Shown here one piece after another: positions 22,113 through 33,508 of a stretch of DNA of 64,000 nucleotides. The stretch's first letter is position 1. Every line of letters starts with the position of its first letter. Under the pieces are notes generated by a model. It searched no databases. It had not been told where the DNA came from and saw nothing but the letters and a program-made list of their open reading frames with translations. The position numbers and the translations under genes were made by a program. The stretch is from Fragum whitleyi (lineage: Eukaryota; Mollusca; Bivalvia; Cardiida; Cardiidae), in contig OX411544.1 in NCBI GenBank assembly GCA_948146395.1, forward strand, positions 96,707,232 to 96,771,231. The letters are read 5' to 3'.

Positions 22113-23078
22113 AAATATAAAGCTAGGCAGAGTAACATTTCTTACAATCTGCACTCCATTATAATGGGAGGAACTTGATTGCGGAATTTCAAGGCAATCT
22201 GACATTCGCGGACATAGTAATGCTCTTAAAAAAGAATTGGACATTGTCTTGACAATGGCCACCACAGGGCGATCCCATGATATGTCTTTTTTACGGGCGT
22301 ATTAAAAATTATTAAATGAACTAGAAATGTGTCACAGCCTCTGATGCTAACACAAAATTCTTAATTTGAAATTAATACCTATTTGACCTTCAGTTGTGAC
22401 CTTAGGCATATTCATACACCCTTTGCACGACAGCAGACACAGGTATACACCCAGGGGGGAGGAACAACTTTGCCAGGTTATTTTGTAAAATCATAAATGT
22501 AGAATATACCGGTATGATCAAGACAAGTTTGAGACATATTCACATACCTGTGCACTCACTCCTAGTAAGAGGTCATTCTACATACCTGTCACTGTTTCAG
22601 ATGGGGGGGGGGCATAGAAGGGTCATAATTCTAACACAGTGACATATTGTCACAAGATACGCAAATCATCATGTGAGTTTGGGTTATGAGTAGAATTGAA
22701 GTGAATTTGAAAGAATAACTTTTGGACATTTATTGTGTAGACAGACAGACTGATAAATGTAATACGAGTATATCGTTATCATGATCATAGTTTGTATATT
22801 TTTAGAGATCTAAGTTTGATAAAAAAAAACAACAAAGGGTTAAAAAAAAGCCAGGTAGAGTTACAGTTCTTGTCCACTGCACTACATAATCATGAAAGGC
22901 ATATTACTGTCATTTTTCAAGTCAACCAGACATAAGACAGAGTTATGCTCTTGAGACAAAGACGTAGATCCTGCCCACTCGCCTGTACGCAGTGGGTGAT
23001 CATATAACAAGCTGTATCTTTATACAAACCTATGTATGAAAAGGTTAATTTTGTTACACACCTAAAACAGCCGGGTTA

Positions 23079-23251
23079 TCAATACATAGGGCCTCTGTCT
23101 TCGTATGCCAGCGTGACTTCAGGTGCTGGAAAATGGAAAAAGTCAAGGTTTATATATCTTTTAGAATTGTCACCCTTGATAGTCACCTCAATGCCCATAT
23201 TCACATCCACACAGATAATGCTTAGGTAATGACAGTATTCCTGTCCCAAAA
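23079..23251 (-). CDS. Candidate gene B, downstream exon
   Basis: After the acceptor TTTGTTTTGCAG the minus strand is open for LGQEYCHYLSIICVDVNMGI and on through ...YEDRGPMY to a TGA at 23081-23079. It needs two bases to complete its first codon and the preceding candidate exon (25021-25170) leaves one, so the phases fit. The product is not recognised. A single short open segment in AT-rich DNA can arise by chance. 22113-23078 and 23252-23330 otherwise hold nothing recognisable. Confidence 0.3.
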
Positions 23252-23330
23252 CTGCAAAACAAATAAAGATTAAGTCCAAAGTAAGATCCCTTAAGGCCTT
23301 GACAGATAACCTTAAAGTGTAAGACAAAAA

Positions 23331-24196
23331 AGAGCACCGACTGTGGGTGCAACACTCTGATCATGTGCTGATTAATGCAAAAATCAGCAAAAAGTAAAAA
23401 AGGAGCATAACTCTTACAAAAATGCTCCAACAGTCACTCCCCTTAAAAGTCTAGATAGGTCTTGTGATAGTAAACACACATGCCAAGTTTCATGAAGATA
23501 TCTTCAATTACAACAGAGATTTGACCAAGGTTAAAGTCATGTCTAGGCCAACATTCATGCCATTTGATACCGAGGCAAGCAACACCAAGGTGATCATAAT
23601 ATCTTGGGTTTTTGATAGTTTCATTAAAAACCTTGTTTGAAATATGAAGGCCCTATCACTTACCATTCAAAAGTTATAGAAAATATTAAAGTTTTATTTT
23701 TTACACAAATTTGACCTTGAAAAACGACCTTGAATGATGACCTAGAACTTGGTACCAATAGAAAGGTCTAGTCTGAAGCAATGTGAAATATGAATGCTGT
23801 AACACTAACCATTTGTTATGGCCATTTTTTTTATATGACCTTAACCTTGAATAATTGCATTGTATATGCTACCAACAGACAGTTCTTGTCTCAAGCAATC
23901 ATCATGTGAAATATGAAGGCCCTACCACTTACCAGTCAAAAGTTAAGGCCAACTTTAAAGTTTAATCTTTTTTTCCAACAAATTTGACCTTGAAAAATGA
24001 CCTTTCAATTCTGTGAAGTTCTTTGGAAGCCCTTGTACTATGGATCAATTATGTGAATTCTGATTTAAATATGATGGATAGTTTTGGAAAAGATGTTTTA
24101 ACTTTGTGGATGAATGGATATACAGAAAGATGGATTGATTCCATACATCTATCACAATAGCTCACCTTGAGCACATACTTCATGCTCAGGTGAGCT
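23331..24196 (+). repeat. Monomer-array composite element, variant opening
   Basis: It opens GAGCACCGACTGTGGGTG. Monomers contain 'TGACCTTGAAAAACGACC' and 'AAATATGAAGGCCCTA'. It ends with 'AGCTCACCTTGAGCACATAC' and 'GCTCAGGTGAGCT'. Confidence 0.6.
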
Positions 24197-24473
24197 GATA
24201 AAATCAGCAGGAAAGGGAGTCAATTTAGAAACAATTTCAGGGAAAACATGCTTACATTCACAAATATTGTGAAGATTATGTATCATTTAGATTCTGAAAA
24301 AGCTGGATTTTAAATTTTGTCTATACAAATTGCAAATTATAAGGACATAATTGTCTTGCTCAAAGTTTATCGACATTTTAAGTAGAGAATAGGCAGTGTA
24401 GGTTAAGATCAGACTTAATTTCTGTGCGGGATGATCTAAGCCTATATCATGTGCCAGTTCAACATGATAATCA

Positions 24474-24790
24474 TACCCCTTCAAAATAGAGGGGGTATAT
24501 TGCTTTGCATTTGTAGTTCAGCCTTGCATCTGCAGACCATTTTTTTGTCAGCAACATATCTCAAAAAGTACACAAGCTAGAATCATGAAACTTCACAGGT
24601 AAATAGATCACATTGAGGAGAGGTGCATTGCACAAGAACCATAACTCTACTCATCATATGTTTTTTAGTTATTTCCCTTCGATGATTGGCAAAGAAATGG
24701 CCCTTTAACTTATTGGGAGCATAAATGATTTACAAATATCTCTTGTTTATCTTTGAAGCGCAGCAAGTCAAACAAAACCAATTGTCAAGG
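24474..24790. repeat. Dispersed repeat ('ATATTGCTTTGCA' family), second copy
   Basis: Collinear with 8850-9060. 24197-24473 is unremarkable. Confidence 0.5.
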
Positions 24791-25020
24791 GTCTTCTATG
24801 ATTAAGAATTAACATAATCTACTACTGGATAAGAAGTTTGAAATATAAATTTCTAGCAAGTTTTCTGGCAAGCAGACCTGCACCATTATAGAATCAGTGA
24901 CTTATTTCTAGGTTATAACCCAAACATCAACAAGATGATCTGTCAAGTCTTATTACTAGTATTGTGCAAATGGCACAGATTATACAATATGAAAATAACA
25001 TTTAAAAAAATCTTGCTTAC

Positions 25021-25170
25021 ATTTCCTAGTCATTCTGACTTTCAAATAATGGTACTCCCATATATTCTTGACCAGGCCAGAAGTGGTTCTTTTGGGTGTA
25101 GAAAGTATTGTGTCAATGTTCAGAACAGTCATTTGACGGACGAGTGTAGAATTTTTTTCTTCCCCAAAAC
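25021..25170 (-). CDS. Candidate gene B, internal exon
   Basis: The minus strand has the acceptor TTATTCTTTTAG, 150 bases open throughout (encoding FGEEKNSTLVRQMTVLNIDT... to ...KVRMTRK), then the donor AAAT|GTAAGC. It enters needing two bases and leaves one, matching the exon at 23079-23251 but not the donor phase of 27924-28030, so another exon would lie between. No family recognised. The evidence is splice sites plus composition only. Confidence 0.3.
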
Positions 25171-25965
25171 CTAAAAGAATAAATAGAAATACATGTATCA
25201 AAAAACAAAAAGGTATACTTAGGCCATTATCTTATCATTTTCTGGTTCCCTAGGGAGAGCCTTACCAATTTTTGTCAAAACCGGAATAAAAATGAAATGT
25301 CCTCCGATGGGCTGCTTAGGTCTGATACCTATATAAAATTTGTGTATTAATTGAACATGTTCCAGTGAAACTGCTGCAGGTGCTGATTAAGCAAAATATC
25401 GAAGTAAAAAAAGGACATACCTCTAACAAAAATACTCACACAGTTATACCCCTTGATAGGGCCTATAAAAAAACCTAAGTCAGAATTCATTCAAATTCAA
25501 TAGGGATTATCTTTCTTATGACTAGACAAACTTCCTGAGCATTTTTTAGAAAGATTGGTCCTTAATTGTGACCTCTAGAGTCAGTGGTTGTCAGATTGTC
25601 ATTAGATCTGTCACTGTTGAAGTACAAAAGTTGTGTTTAGTAAGCATATTTCAAGTAACAAAGGAAAAAAAATATAATCATCAAACATTTTGGCTGTGCA
25701 CAGTTCAGATCAAATAAACACTAAGATTACACAAAAGGGTAATAAATTCAGACAAAGAACCTAGCTGCAACGCATATAAAAGTATAGAGCTTCTTGGGTA
25801 GCTGATTTGCTCCACAGGCCTGAATCAACTGATATGATTAGAAATTCAGTGAATGAATGAATTAATTAATTGATTATCTTTAATGTCAGGTTAATAAGTG
25901 TTTTAAAGTTTCACATGCTGAAATATTTCTGCCAAGAAAAATTAAAGATTGATGAATAACTTATT

Positions 25966-26850
25966 GAAGAAAACAGACCTCTGTCTGTAAAATACATATT
26001 TTTTATCCAATCATAGTAATTTTGTGCAGCCTGAAAATGGGTCACCAATAGAACATTCCGGGGAAATTTGGTTGATATCCATCAGTTATATTCTGGGAAA
26101 ATGATTTTCAAAGTTTCCACTCTATAATATATAGACGAATGACCACTGTCAATAAAATACATATTTTTAATCTAATCACAATAATTTTTTGTAGACTGAT
26201 AAAGGGTCACTAAAGGATCAATCCAGTTAAATTGGTTGATATCCATCAGTTATATTCAAAGATGATATTCAAAGTTTCCACTATATAATAAATAGAGAAA
26301 TGACCTCTTCCAATAAAATACATACTTTTCATCTGATCACAATAAGTTTTGATAGACTGATAAAGGATCACTAAAATATTATTCCAGTGAAATTTGGTTG
26401 ATATCCATCCGTTAGATTCTGAGAAAAAGATTTTAAAAGTTTCCACTATATAACAAAGAGAAATGACCTCCACCTATAATATACATATTTCTCATCTAAT
26501 CAAAATAATTTTTGTAAAAGGTTTATCCTAGGATCACATATGTTAGATTAAGTTGGTATCTATCAACTATAGGTTCTGAGAAAAGTCACTTTTTACAATA
26601 CTTGGAAATTAGCCACGCCCATGAAATCCATTTTTCATTGGATCAAAATTTCTTGAACAACTTTTAAAGAGTGTCACCCAAGGATCATTCCTGTGAAGTT
26701 TGGTTGAAATTCACCCAGTAGTTTCTGAGGAGAAGATTCTGTTCATAAAGAAAAGGGTTGCAACTGGATGCACTGATGGATGGACGCAAGACAGACACAG
26801 TGCCATGACATTAGCCCTAGTGGCCTTCAGCCAGTGGAGCTAAAGTGGAG
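25966..26850 (+). repeat. Monomer-array composite element (about 163 bp period)
   Basis: Monomers ('GTTGATATCCATCAGTTATA', 'AAAATACATATTTTT') recur at about 160-165 bp. The right end is the variant hairpin 'GGCCTTCAGCCAGTGGAGCT'. 25171-25965 is unremarkable. Confidence 0.65.
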
Positions 26851-27923
26851 CTAAAAACAAAATAGTAAATAACTTGAATATCTATAACGTTTAACACTAA
26901 TGCTCAATCACCATGTTTAGATTTATTGAAAGGCTATAAAATTCACTCATGTTTGGTAAAGCTGCCGTTTCCTGTGTGTGTATTTCTGCTAATTTACCAT
27001 CATTACCATAACAATTAGACCGGCCATATGACAGAATTGAGGGGGTAGCTGTAATGTCAGTCTTAATACTTTGTTTCTCATTGAAACCCTCTATTGTGGG
27101 TACTCATGATCATCGAATCTTCATGTCAAGACAATTCCAATGAGTATACACAAAATAGGATTTTGCAAATGTAGTTGAAATAATCTCATTTGAAATCCAA
27201 AATACCTCCTCTATCTGAAGCTGTGATAAGAGCTAGGCCCCAAGAATACAGTCAGTTATGTCGTGGGACAGTGCAAAAATAAATGGTGAAACGACTGCAA
27301 AGACACCCTTTTAATTCTTTTCTGAATGCGTCTTGTATGAATTCAATGAATTATTTATAGGGAAATGTTTGGAATAAGAAAAATAGGTGATGGTTGATGG
27401 TTGTACTGGTGACAGAAAAACCAGGAATTCATCGTTAGTTGCTCCAGCCACTACGTTATAACTGAAAAAATGTTGAAAGCAACGTAAAACTCAATTCAAT
27501 CAAGCAAACATCGGATCAAAAAATGTTATACACCCACCTTGAACCTCATTATGTACAGCATTCTTGCTCTGAGTGAAATCCCATAATATTTATGATTTAT
27601 CAATAAATTTTCATGGTAACTCGCAGGCTTAATTAAATTTTTGGAAAATAAAACTGAAAAAAAGAACTATGACAGCAGTAGGACACGGTTGAAACTAGGG
27701 CTCAGACGATATTTGGCCGAGTTGAACACCCGGTCGAGTTACCGATGGGCCGAGTTAGAAATAGGCATCGTTGACCGCGGTTCACGGCTTGTGTAAACAT
27801 TTTAACAAATAAAAAACATTCATTCAGTATCGATTTCCAAAGAAATAAATGTGCTTGCTTACAAATTTACTGTCCTCGATTCTTTTGAGAGAACCCCCAA
27901 ATTGTCGAAAAGTGAATCAGTAC
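26851..27923. other. Mixed non-coding sequence
   Basis: Contains a reversed copy of the GTGGCTGGAGCAAC dispersed repeat (27405-27495) and three GGYCGAGTT motifs (27717-27770) like those in the MITE at 7049-7526. No gene is supported apart from the exon beginning at 27924. Confidence 0.5.
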
Positions 27924-28030
27924 CTGTCAACGTGCAATTTAGCGAGGCATTTGTAGGTTACAGTCAGCGTGGCATCTTTTACAGACTTATGTCTGTCTGT
28001 CGAGACGTTGATAATGAACAGGTTGATCAT
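27924..28030 (-). CDS. Candidate gene B, first coding exon
   Basis: The ATG at 28030-28028 opens MINLFIINVSTDRHKSVKDA, continuing TLTVTYKCLAKLHVD to a donor ACAG|GTACTG at 27923, leaving two bases of a codon. About 140 bp upstream is a 28 bp palindrome containing TATAAAA (28168-28195). It lies about 330 bp inside the inner end of the element, facing away from the spacer, and is duplicated at 32330-32436. The opposite strand is also open here (102 codons), which weakens the call. Product unrecognised. Confidence 0.33.
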
Positions 28031-28167
28031 GGACGATTTCTTTTCTGCTCTTTCTTCCAACTTTCTGTGTTTTTCGGTTTCACTTTCTCTACTATACGGA
28101 AATCGTATCTGCGCATGTGTGGGACTTTTTTACCGGGGTCACTGGAGGTCACGCGCTAAATTCAAAT

Positions 28168-28195
28168 TTTTATACAGTATCGATACTGTATAAAA
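28168..28195. promoter_or_regulatory. 28 bp perfect palindrome with TATA box on both strands
   Basis: Centred on ATCGAT, flanked by ACAGT/ACTGT and ending TATAAAA on both strands. Its position about 135-165 bp upstream of the candidate gene B ATG suggests a (possibly bidirectional) core promoter or a dimeric factor site. It is identical in each copy. Confidence 0.45.
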
Positions 28196-28347
28196 TTCTC
28201 GAAATAAAAAACTCAATAATAATTCGTAAAGACTTCATGAGCATGGTATTTTAGTACCAATTTGCTTGTTTTTGTACCATTTTTCGATCGGGATACACCA
28301 ATATCATTTTATAAGCGATTTTTTAGAAAAAGTTCAATTTCAAATCT

Positions 28348-28361
28348 GGAGGTAGCCCCCT
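28348..28361 (-). repeat. Terminal inverted repeat, inner end, left copy
   Basis: Reversed it reads AGGGGGCTACCTCC; TTAA follows at 28362-28365. Confidence 0.6.
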
Positions 28362-28725
28362 TTAAAATCCACATCAGTCATTTAAATCACTGAATGATTC
28401 GATCGATTCGAACGAAATAACGGGCGCGTTTTTTAACGGTTTGTGTTTTGAATGAATAAGTGGGGCGCTAAGCGAGCGGTTTGGAATGGTTTAGAGTTGA
28501 ATGTCAAATTCACGATGTTAATGATTTTAACATATATGATCCATTACACAAAATGATCAACTTGAAATAAGTAAAAATATTTTAAACAGATAATTGGTTC
28601 ATGTGGAGGTCAACCGAAGGAAGAATTTCGACAATTCTATGTAAGAAAGGAAGAAGATTTTTTTCTACATTTGAAAATCAGCCAAGTATTTGAAGTTTTT
28701 ACATCATTCAGCCTGCGCAATCAGG

Positions 28726-29193
28726 TAACAGTTAACAAAATCGTGAAATTGACAATGTGAATTATTTTGGAATGAAATTGAATGAGTGTATGAAGTGAGT
28801 ATTGTGTAATTAACGGGAGGTAATCCAATATCGCTATTTATTTTAGATGAACAAAGTTTGCGAGGTCTAAACCGCTAATTTTGATAGATGAACAAAATCT
28901 GCAACATTTATTACACCCCCTTTGATAAAATATGCATAAAAGACCTTTAAATAGCTTCGTATTTTATTCAATAACAAATTAGACGCGTATTATTTCAATC
29001 ATACCATTGAAATTGAGACTTATTTTAGCTATATTAATTCTAAATGTAGTTGTTGATCGTATCTATTTTAGTGATTTAGAGTGTTTTTTTTTTATTGAAT
29101 GAGTGATTGAAATGAATGAATGGGGCGCTGAGTGAGCGTATAAGAACGGTTGAGATTGAGATGAGTGTAAATTATACGATGTTACTAACTGTA
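28726..29193 (+). mobile_element. Tc1/mariner-like MITE, copy 2
   Basis: Ends TAACAGTTAACAAAATCGTG and, reversed, TACAGTTAGTAACATCG. The interior shares GGAATGAAATTGAATGAG and GGTAATCCAATATCG with the copy at 61766-62177. Appears again at 30848-31315 through the contig overlap. Confidence 0.6.
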
Positions 29194-29443
29194 AATCAGG
29201 TCGAAACCTTAGGCACTGCATAATCGGTCATTTTCCTTCTGACGGGTGTGCATATTATAAAATCATTGGTATAGCAGGGAATGATGTTGAGATCGAGAAT
29301 TACTGTGTACTCATAAGTATCAGCGTTTGTAAATAGCTCTTTATTGTTTTTTTTATCTTACTATTGTCCGTTTCGCTCTTCTGACAGAAATCTCGGCGGG
29401 ATCAAACATACAGATGATATCATCATTACCCAATGAGATTCAT

Positions 29444-29679
29444 GGGTCTGTTTTACTAAACTTCCAACGAAAAGAAAAATTAGTAGAAGTCAAAATCACA
29501 AATCGTACCTGGTATTTTCTTTTATCGTTAGATTCTGCCTTACAATATATCATTGAAATCGTCTTTAAAAGACGATTCCAGTAAGATTATGCATGCAAGA
29601 ATCACATTATATTTAGTTAGCAACTTTAATTTTTGACCTACGCAAAAAATGATAGTAGTATGTTTAGTAAAACAGACCC
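29444..29679. mobile_element. MITE with 18 bp perfect inverted ends
   Basis: GGGTCTGTTTTACTAAAC at the left end and its exact reverse complement at the right end, 236 bp in total. A clear target duplication is not visible. GGGTCTG-type ends recall PIF/Harbinger-like elements, which is only suggestive. Repeated at 31566-31801 through the contig overlap. Confidence 0.7.
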
Positions 29680-29720
29680 CTGGTTCGCGAATTTTGAATT
29701 TTTCGACTTACATAGAGCGC

Positions 29721-29876
29721 ATGAGAACTTTTGTCTTCTATGACCAAACAGCGCTGGTTTTAAAATCAACAGACAGGATGCCGTACAAAATATTTATATT
29801 AAAGCAATTGGATGTAAATTGCCTTTTCTCCAAAAATGAATTTGAAGATATCATAAACGCTGTTGTGTATTTTTAA
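29721..29876 (+). CDS. Hypothetical ORF in the spacer, ending at the element junction
   Basis: 51 codons from ATG: MRTFVFYDQTALVLKSTDRM, continuing to ...NEFEDIINAVVYF. The TAA stop is made from the TTAA at the edge of the right-hand giant element. The composition is protein-like (acidic/basic mix, FEDII). The frame is open further upstream into the MITE at 29444-29679. This may be the end of an exon cut off by the insertion. No family recognised. The same ORF reappears at 31843-31998. Confidence 0.28.
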   Translation: MRTFVFYDQTALVLKSTDRMPYKIFILKQLDVNCLFSKNEFEDIINAVVYF

Positions 29877-30423
29877 AGGGGGCTACCTCCAGATTTGAAA
29901 TTGAACTTTTTCTAAAAAATCGCTTATAAAATGATATTGGTGTATCCCGATCGAAAAATGGTACAAAAACAAGCAAATTGGTACTAAAATACCATGCTCA
30001 TGAAGTCTTTACGAATTATTATTGAGTTTTTATTTCGAGAATTTTATACAGTATCGATACTGTATAAAAATTTGAATTTAGCGCGTGACCTCCAGTGACC
30101 CCGGTAAAAAAGTCCCACACATGCGCAGATACGATTTCCGTATAGTAGAGAAAGTGAAACCGAAAAACACAGAAAGTTGGAAGAAAGAGCAGAAAAGAAA
30201 TCGTCCATGATCAACCTGTTCATTATCAACGTCTCGACAGACAGACATAAGTAAAAGATGCCACGCTGACTGTAACCTACAAATGCCTCGCTAAATTGCA
30301 CGTTGACAGGTACTGATTCACTTTTCGACAATTTGGGGGTTCTCTCAAAAGAATCGAGGACAGTAAATTTGTAAGCAAGCACATTTATTTCTTTGGAAAT
30401 CGATACTGAATGAATGTTTTTTA
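29873..30423 (-). mobile_element. Start of the right giant-element copy as read by contig 1
   Basis: TTAA (29873-29876), then the inner end of the element, reversed relative to 28365, running 547 bp into the element before the gap. It shows that a single contig really crosses element, spacer and opposite element. Confidence 0.85.
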
Positions 30424-30623
30424 NNNNNNNNNNNNNNNNNNNNNNNNNNNNNNNNNNNNNNNNNNNNNNNNNNNNNNNNNNNNNNNNNNNNNNNNNNNNN
30501 NNNNNNNNNNNNNNNNNNNNNNNNNNNNNNNNNNNNNNNNNNNNNNNNNNNNNNNNNNNNNNNNNNNNNNNNNNNNNNNNNNNNNNNNNNNNNNNNNNNN
30601 NNNNNNNNNNNNNNNNNNNNNNN
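30424..30623. other. Assembly gap, exactly 200 N
   Basis: A round-number N run, typical of a placeholder between scaffolded contigs. The flanking sequences overlap, so the true gap length is probably negative (about minus 1.9 kb). ORFs drawn through it are meaningless. Confidence 0.97.
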
Positions 30624-31998
30624 TGTCAAATTCACGATGTTAATGATTTTAACATATATGATCCATTACACAAAATGATCAACTTGAAATAAGTAAAAAT
30701 ATTTTAAACAGATAATTGGTTCATGTGGAGGTCAACCGAAGGAAGAATTTCGACAATTCTATGTAAGAAAGGAAGAAGATTTTTTTCTACATTTGAAAAT
30801 CAGCCAAGTATTTGAAGTTTTTACATCATTCAGCCTGCGCAATCAGGTAACAGTTAACAAAATCGTGAAATTGACAATGTGAATTATTTTGGAATGAAAT
30901 TGAATGAGTGTATGAAGTGAGTATTGTGTAATTAACGGGAGGTAATCCAATATCGCTATTTATTTTAGATGAACAAAGTTTGCGAGGTCTAAACCGCTAA
31001 TTTTGATAGATGAACAAAATCTGCAACATTTATTACACCCCCTTTGATAAAATATGCATAAAAGACCTTTAAATAGCTTCGTATTTTATTCAATAACAAA
31101 TTAGACGCGTATTATTTCAATCATACCATTGAAATTGAGACTTATTTTAGCTATATTAATTCTAAATGTAGTTGTTGATCGTATCTATTTTAGTGATTTA
31201 GAGTGTTTTTTTTTTATTGAATGAGTGATTGAAATGAATGAATGGGGCGCTGAGTGAGCGTATAAGAACGGTTGAGATTGAGATGAGTGTAAATTATACG
31301 ATGTTACTAACTGTAAATCAGGTCGAAACCTTAGGCACTGCATAATCGGTCATTTTCCTTCTGACGGGTGTGCATATTATAAAATCATTGGTATAGCAGG
31401 GAATGATGTTGAGATCGAGAATTACTGTGTACTCATAAGTATCAGCGTTTGTAAATAGCTCTTTATTGTTTTTTTTATCTTACTATTGTCCGTTTCGCTC
31501 TTCTGACAGAAATCTCGGCGGGATCAAACATACAGATGATATCATCATTACCCAATGAGATTCATGGGTCTGTTTTACTAAACTTCCAACGAAAAGAAAA
31601 ATTAGTAGAAGTCAAAATCACAAATCGTACCTGGTATTTTCTTTTATCGTTAGATTCTGCCTTACAATATATCATTGAAATCGTCTTTAAAAGACGATTC
31701 CAGTAAGATTATGCATGCAAGAATCACATTATATTTAGTTAGCAACTTTAATTTTTGACCTACGCAAAAAATGATAGTAGTATGTTTAGTAAAACAGACC
31801 CCTGGTTCGCGAATTTTGAATTTTTCGACTTACATAGAGCGCATGAGAACTTTTGTCTTCTATGACCAAACAGCGCTGGTTTTAAAATCAACAGACAGGA
31901 TGCCGTACAAAATATTTATATTAAAGCAATTGGATGTAAATTGCCTTTTCTCCAAAAATGAATTTGAAGATATCATAAACGCTGTTGTGTATTTTTAA

Positions 31999-32012
31999 AG
32001 GGGGCTACCTCC
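31999..32012 (+). repeat. Terminal inverted repeat, inner end, right copy
   Basis: AGGGGGCTACCTCC after TTAA. Confidence 0.6.
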
Positions 32013-32164
32013 AGATTTGAAATTGAACTTTTTCTAAAAAATCGCTTATAAAATGATATTGGTGTATCCCGATCGAAAAATGGTACAAAAACAAGCAAAT
32101 TGGTACTAAAATACCATGCTCATGAAGTCTTTACGAATTATTATTGAGTTTTTTATTTCGAGAA

Positions 32165-32192
32165 TTTTATACAGTATCGATACTGTATAAAA
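32165..32192. promoter_or_regulatory. Palindromic TATA site, right copy
   Basis: Mirror of 28168-28195; TATAAAA at 32186-32192 on the strand of candidate gene B. Confidence 0.4.
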
Positions 32193-32329
32193 ATTTGAAT
32201 TTAGCGCGTGACCTCCAGTGACCCCGGTAAAAAAGTCCCACACATGCGCAGATACGATTTCCGTATAGTAGAGAAAGTGAAACCGAAAAACACAGAAAGT
32301 TGGAAGAAAGAGCAGAAAAGAAATCGTCC

Positions 32330-32436
32330 ATGATCAACCTGTTCATTATCAACGTCTCGACAGACAGACATAAGTCTGTAAAAGATGCCACGCTGACTGT
32401 AACCTACAAATGCCTCGCTAAATTGCACGTTGACAG
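32330..32436 (+). CDS. Candidate gene B, first coding exon, right copy
   Basis: Identical to the minus-strand exon at 27924-28030. In the contig 1 duplicate of this region a 4 bp deletion (near 30252) would shift its frame; since that lies close to a contig end, it is probably a sequencing or consensus error. Confidence 0.33.
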
Positions 32437-33508
32437 GTACTGATTCACTTTTCGACAATTTGGGGGTTCTCTCAAAAGAATCGAGGACAGTAAATTTGTA
32501 AGCAAGCACATTTATTTCTTTGGAAATCGATACTGAATGAATGTTTTTTATTTGTTAAAATGTTTACACAAGCCGTGAACCGCGGTCAACGATGCCTATT
32601 TCTAACTCGGCCCATCGGTAACTCGACCGGGTGTTCAACTCGGCCAAATATCGTCTGAGCCCTAGTTTCAACCGTGTCCTACTGCTGTCATAGTTCTTTT
32701 TTTCAGTTTTATTTTCCAAAAATTTAATTAAGCCTGCGAGTTACCATGAAAATTTATTGATAAATCATAAATATTATGGGATTTCACTCAGAGCAAGAAT
32801 GCTGTACATAATGAGGTTCAAGGTGGGTGTATAACATTTTTTGATCCGATGTTTGCTTGATTGAATTGAGTTTTACGTTGCTTTCAACATTTTTTCAGTT
32901 ATAACGTAGTGGCTGGAGCAACTAACGATGAATTCCTGGTTTTTCTGTCACCAGTACAACCATCAACCATCACCTATTTTTCTTATTCCAAACATTTCCC
33001 TATAAATAATTCATTGAATTCATACAAGACGCATTCAGAAAAGAATTAAAAGGGTGTCTTTGCAGTCGTTTCACCATTTATTTTTGCACTGTCCCACGAC
33101 ATAACTGACTGTATTCTTGGGGCCTAGCTCTTATCACAGCTTCAGATAGAGGAGGTATTTTGGATTTCAAATGAGATTATTTCAACTACATTTGCAAAAT
33201 CCTATTTTGTGTATACTCATTGGAATTGTCTTGACATGAAGATTCGATGATCATGAGTACCCACAATAGAGGGTTTCAATGAGAAACAAAGTATTAAGAC
33301 TGACATTACAGCTACCCCCTCAATTCTGTCATATGGCCGGTCTAATTGTTATGGTAATGATGGTAAATTAGCAGAAATACACACACAGGAAACGGCAGCT
33401 TTACCAAACATGAGTGAATTTTATAGCCTTTCAATAAATCTAAACATGGTGATTGAGCATTAGTGTTAAACGTTATAGATATTCAAGTTATTTACTATTT
33501 TGTTTTTA

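Larger units (their letters stand above)
5629..28365 (+). mobile_element. Giant TTAA-flanked element, left copy (22,729 bp plus target sites)
   Basis: The unit 5633-28361 is bounded by TTAA at 5629-5632 and 28362-28365. Its ends read AGGGGGTTTACTCC and, reversed, AGGGGGCTACCTCC (11 of 14 matching). The whole unit reappears inverted at 31999-61134. Homology stops at the TTAA on the outer side and two bases (AA) beyond it on the inner side, as expected for a transposed unit with 4 bp target duplications of piggyBac type. No transposase or long ORF is seen, so it is a non-autonomous or decayed element, or a transposed host segment. Much of the interior is nested repeats. An inverted segmental duplication whose breakpoints happen to lie at TTAA is the alternative. 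Confidence 0.65.
28366..29872. other. Spacer between the two giant-element copies
   Basis: About 1.5 kb that does not belong to the inverted unit. It holds a 3' fragment of the Tc1/mariner-like MITE (about 28440-28545), a full MITE (28726-29193), a second MITE with 18 bp perfect ends (29444-29679), and an ORF ending at the right-hand TTAA. Confidence 0.75.
28502..30423. repeat. Direct repeat, contig 1 side of the gap
   Basis: Matches 30624-32550 base for base apart from a 1-base T-run change (about 30030) and a missing TCTG near 30252. The copies are separated only by the 200-N gap, which points to two overlapping contig ends that were not merged rather than a biological duplication. Confidence 0.9.
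30624..32550. repeat. Direct repeat, contig 2 side of the gap
   Basis: Equivalent of 28502-30423. It includes the spacer from inside the first MITE fragment onward, both spacer MITEs, the spacer ORF, and the first 550 bp of the right giant element. Confidence 0.9.

Noticed and set aside
27851..28159. 102-codon plus-strand ORF
   Set aside because: Antisense to the candidate first exon and promoter region; no domain, and both strands are open because the stretch is less AT-rich.
5633..28361. A Polinton/Maverick or integrated large DNA virus
   Set aside because: The length would fit, but there is no DNA polymerase, integrase, packaging ATPase or capsid-like ORF, and the target site is 4 bp TTAA rather than 6 bp.
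30345..30692. ORFs full of X
   Set aside because: They run through the 200-N gap and mean nothing.
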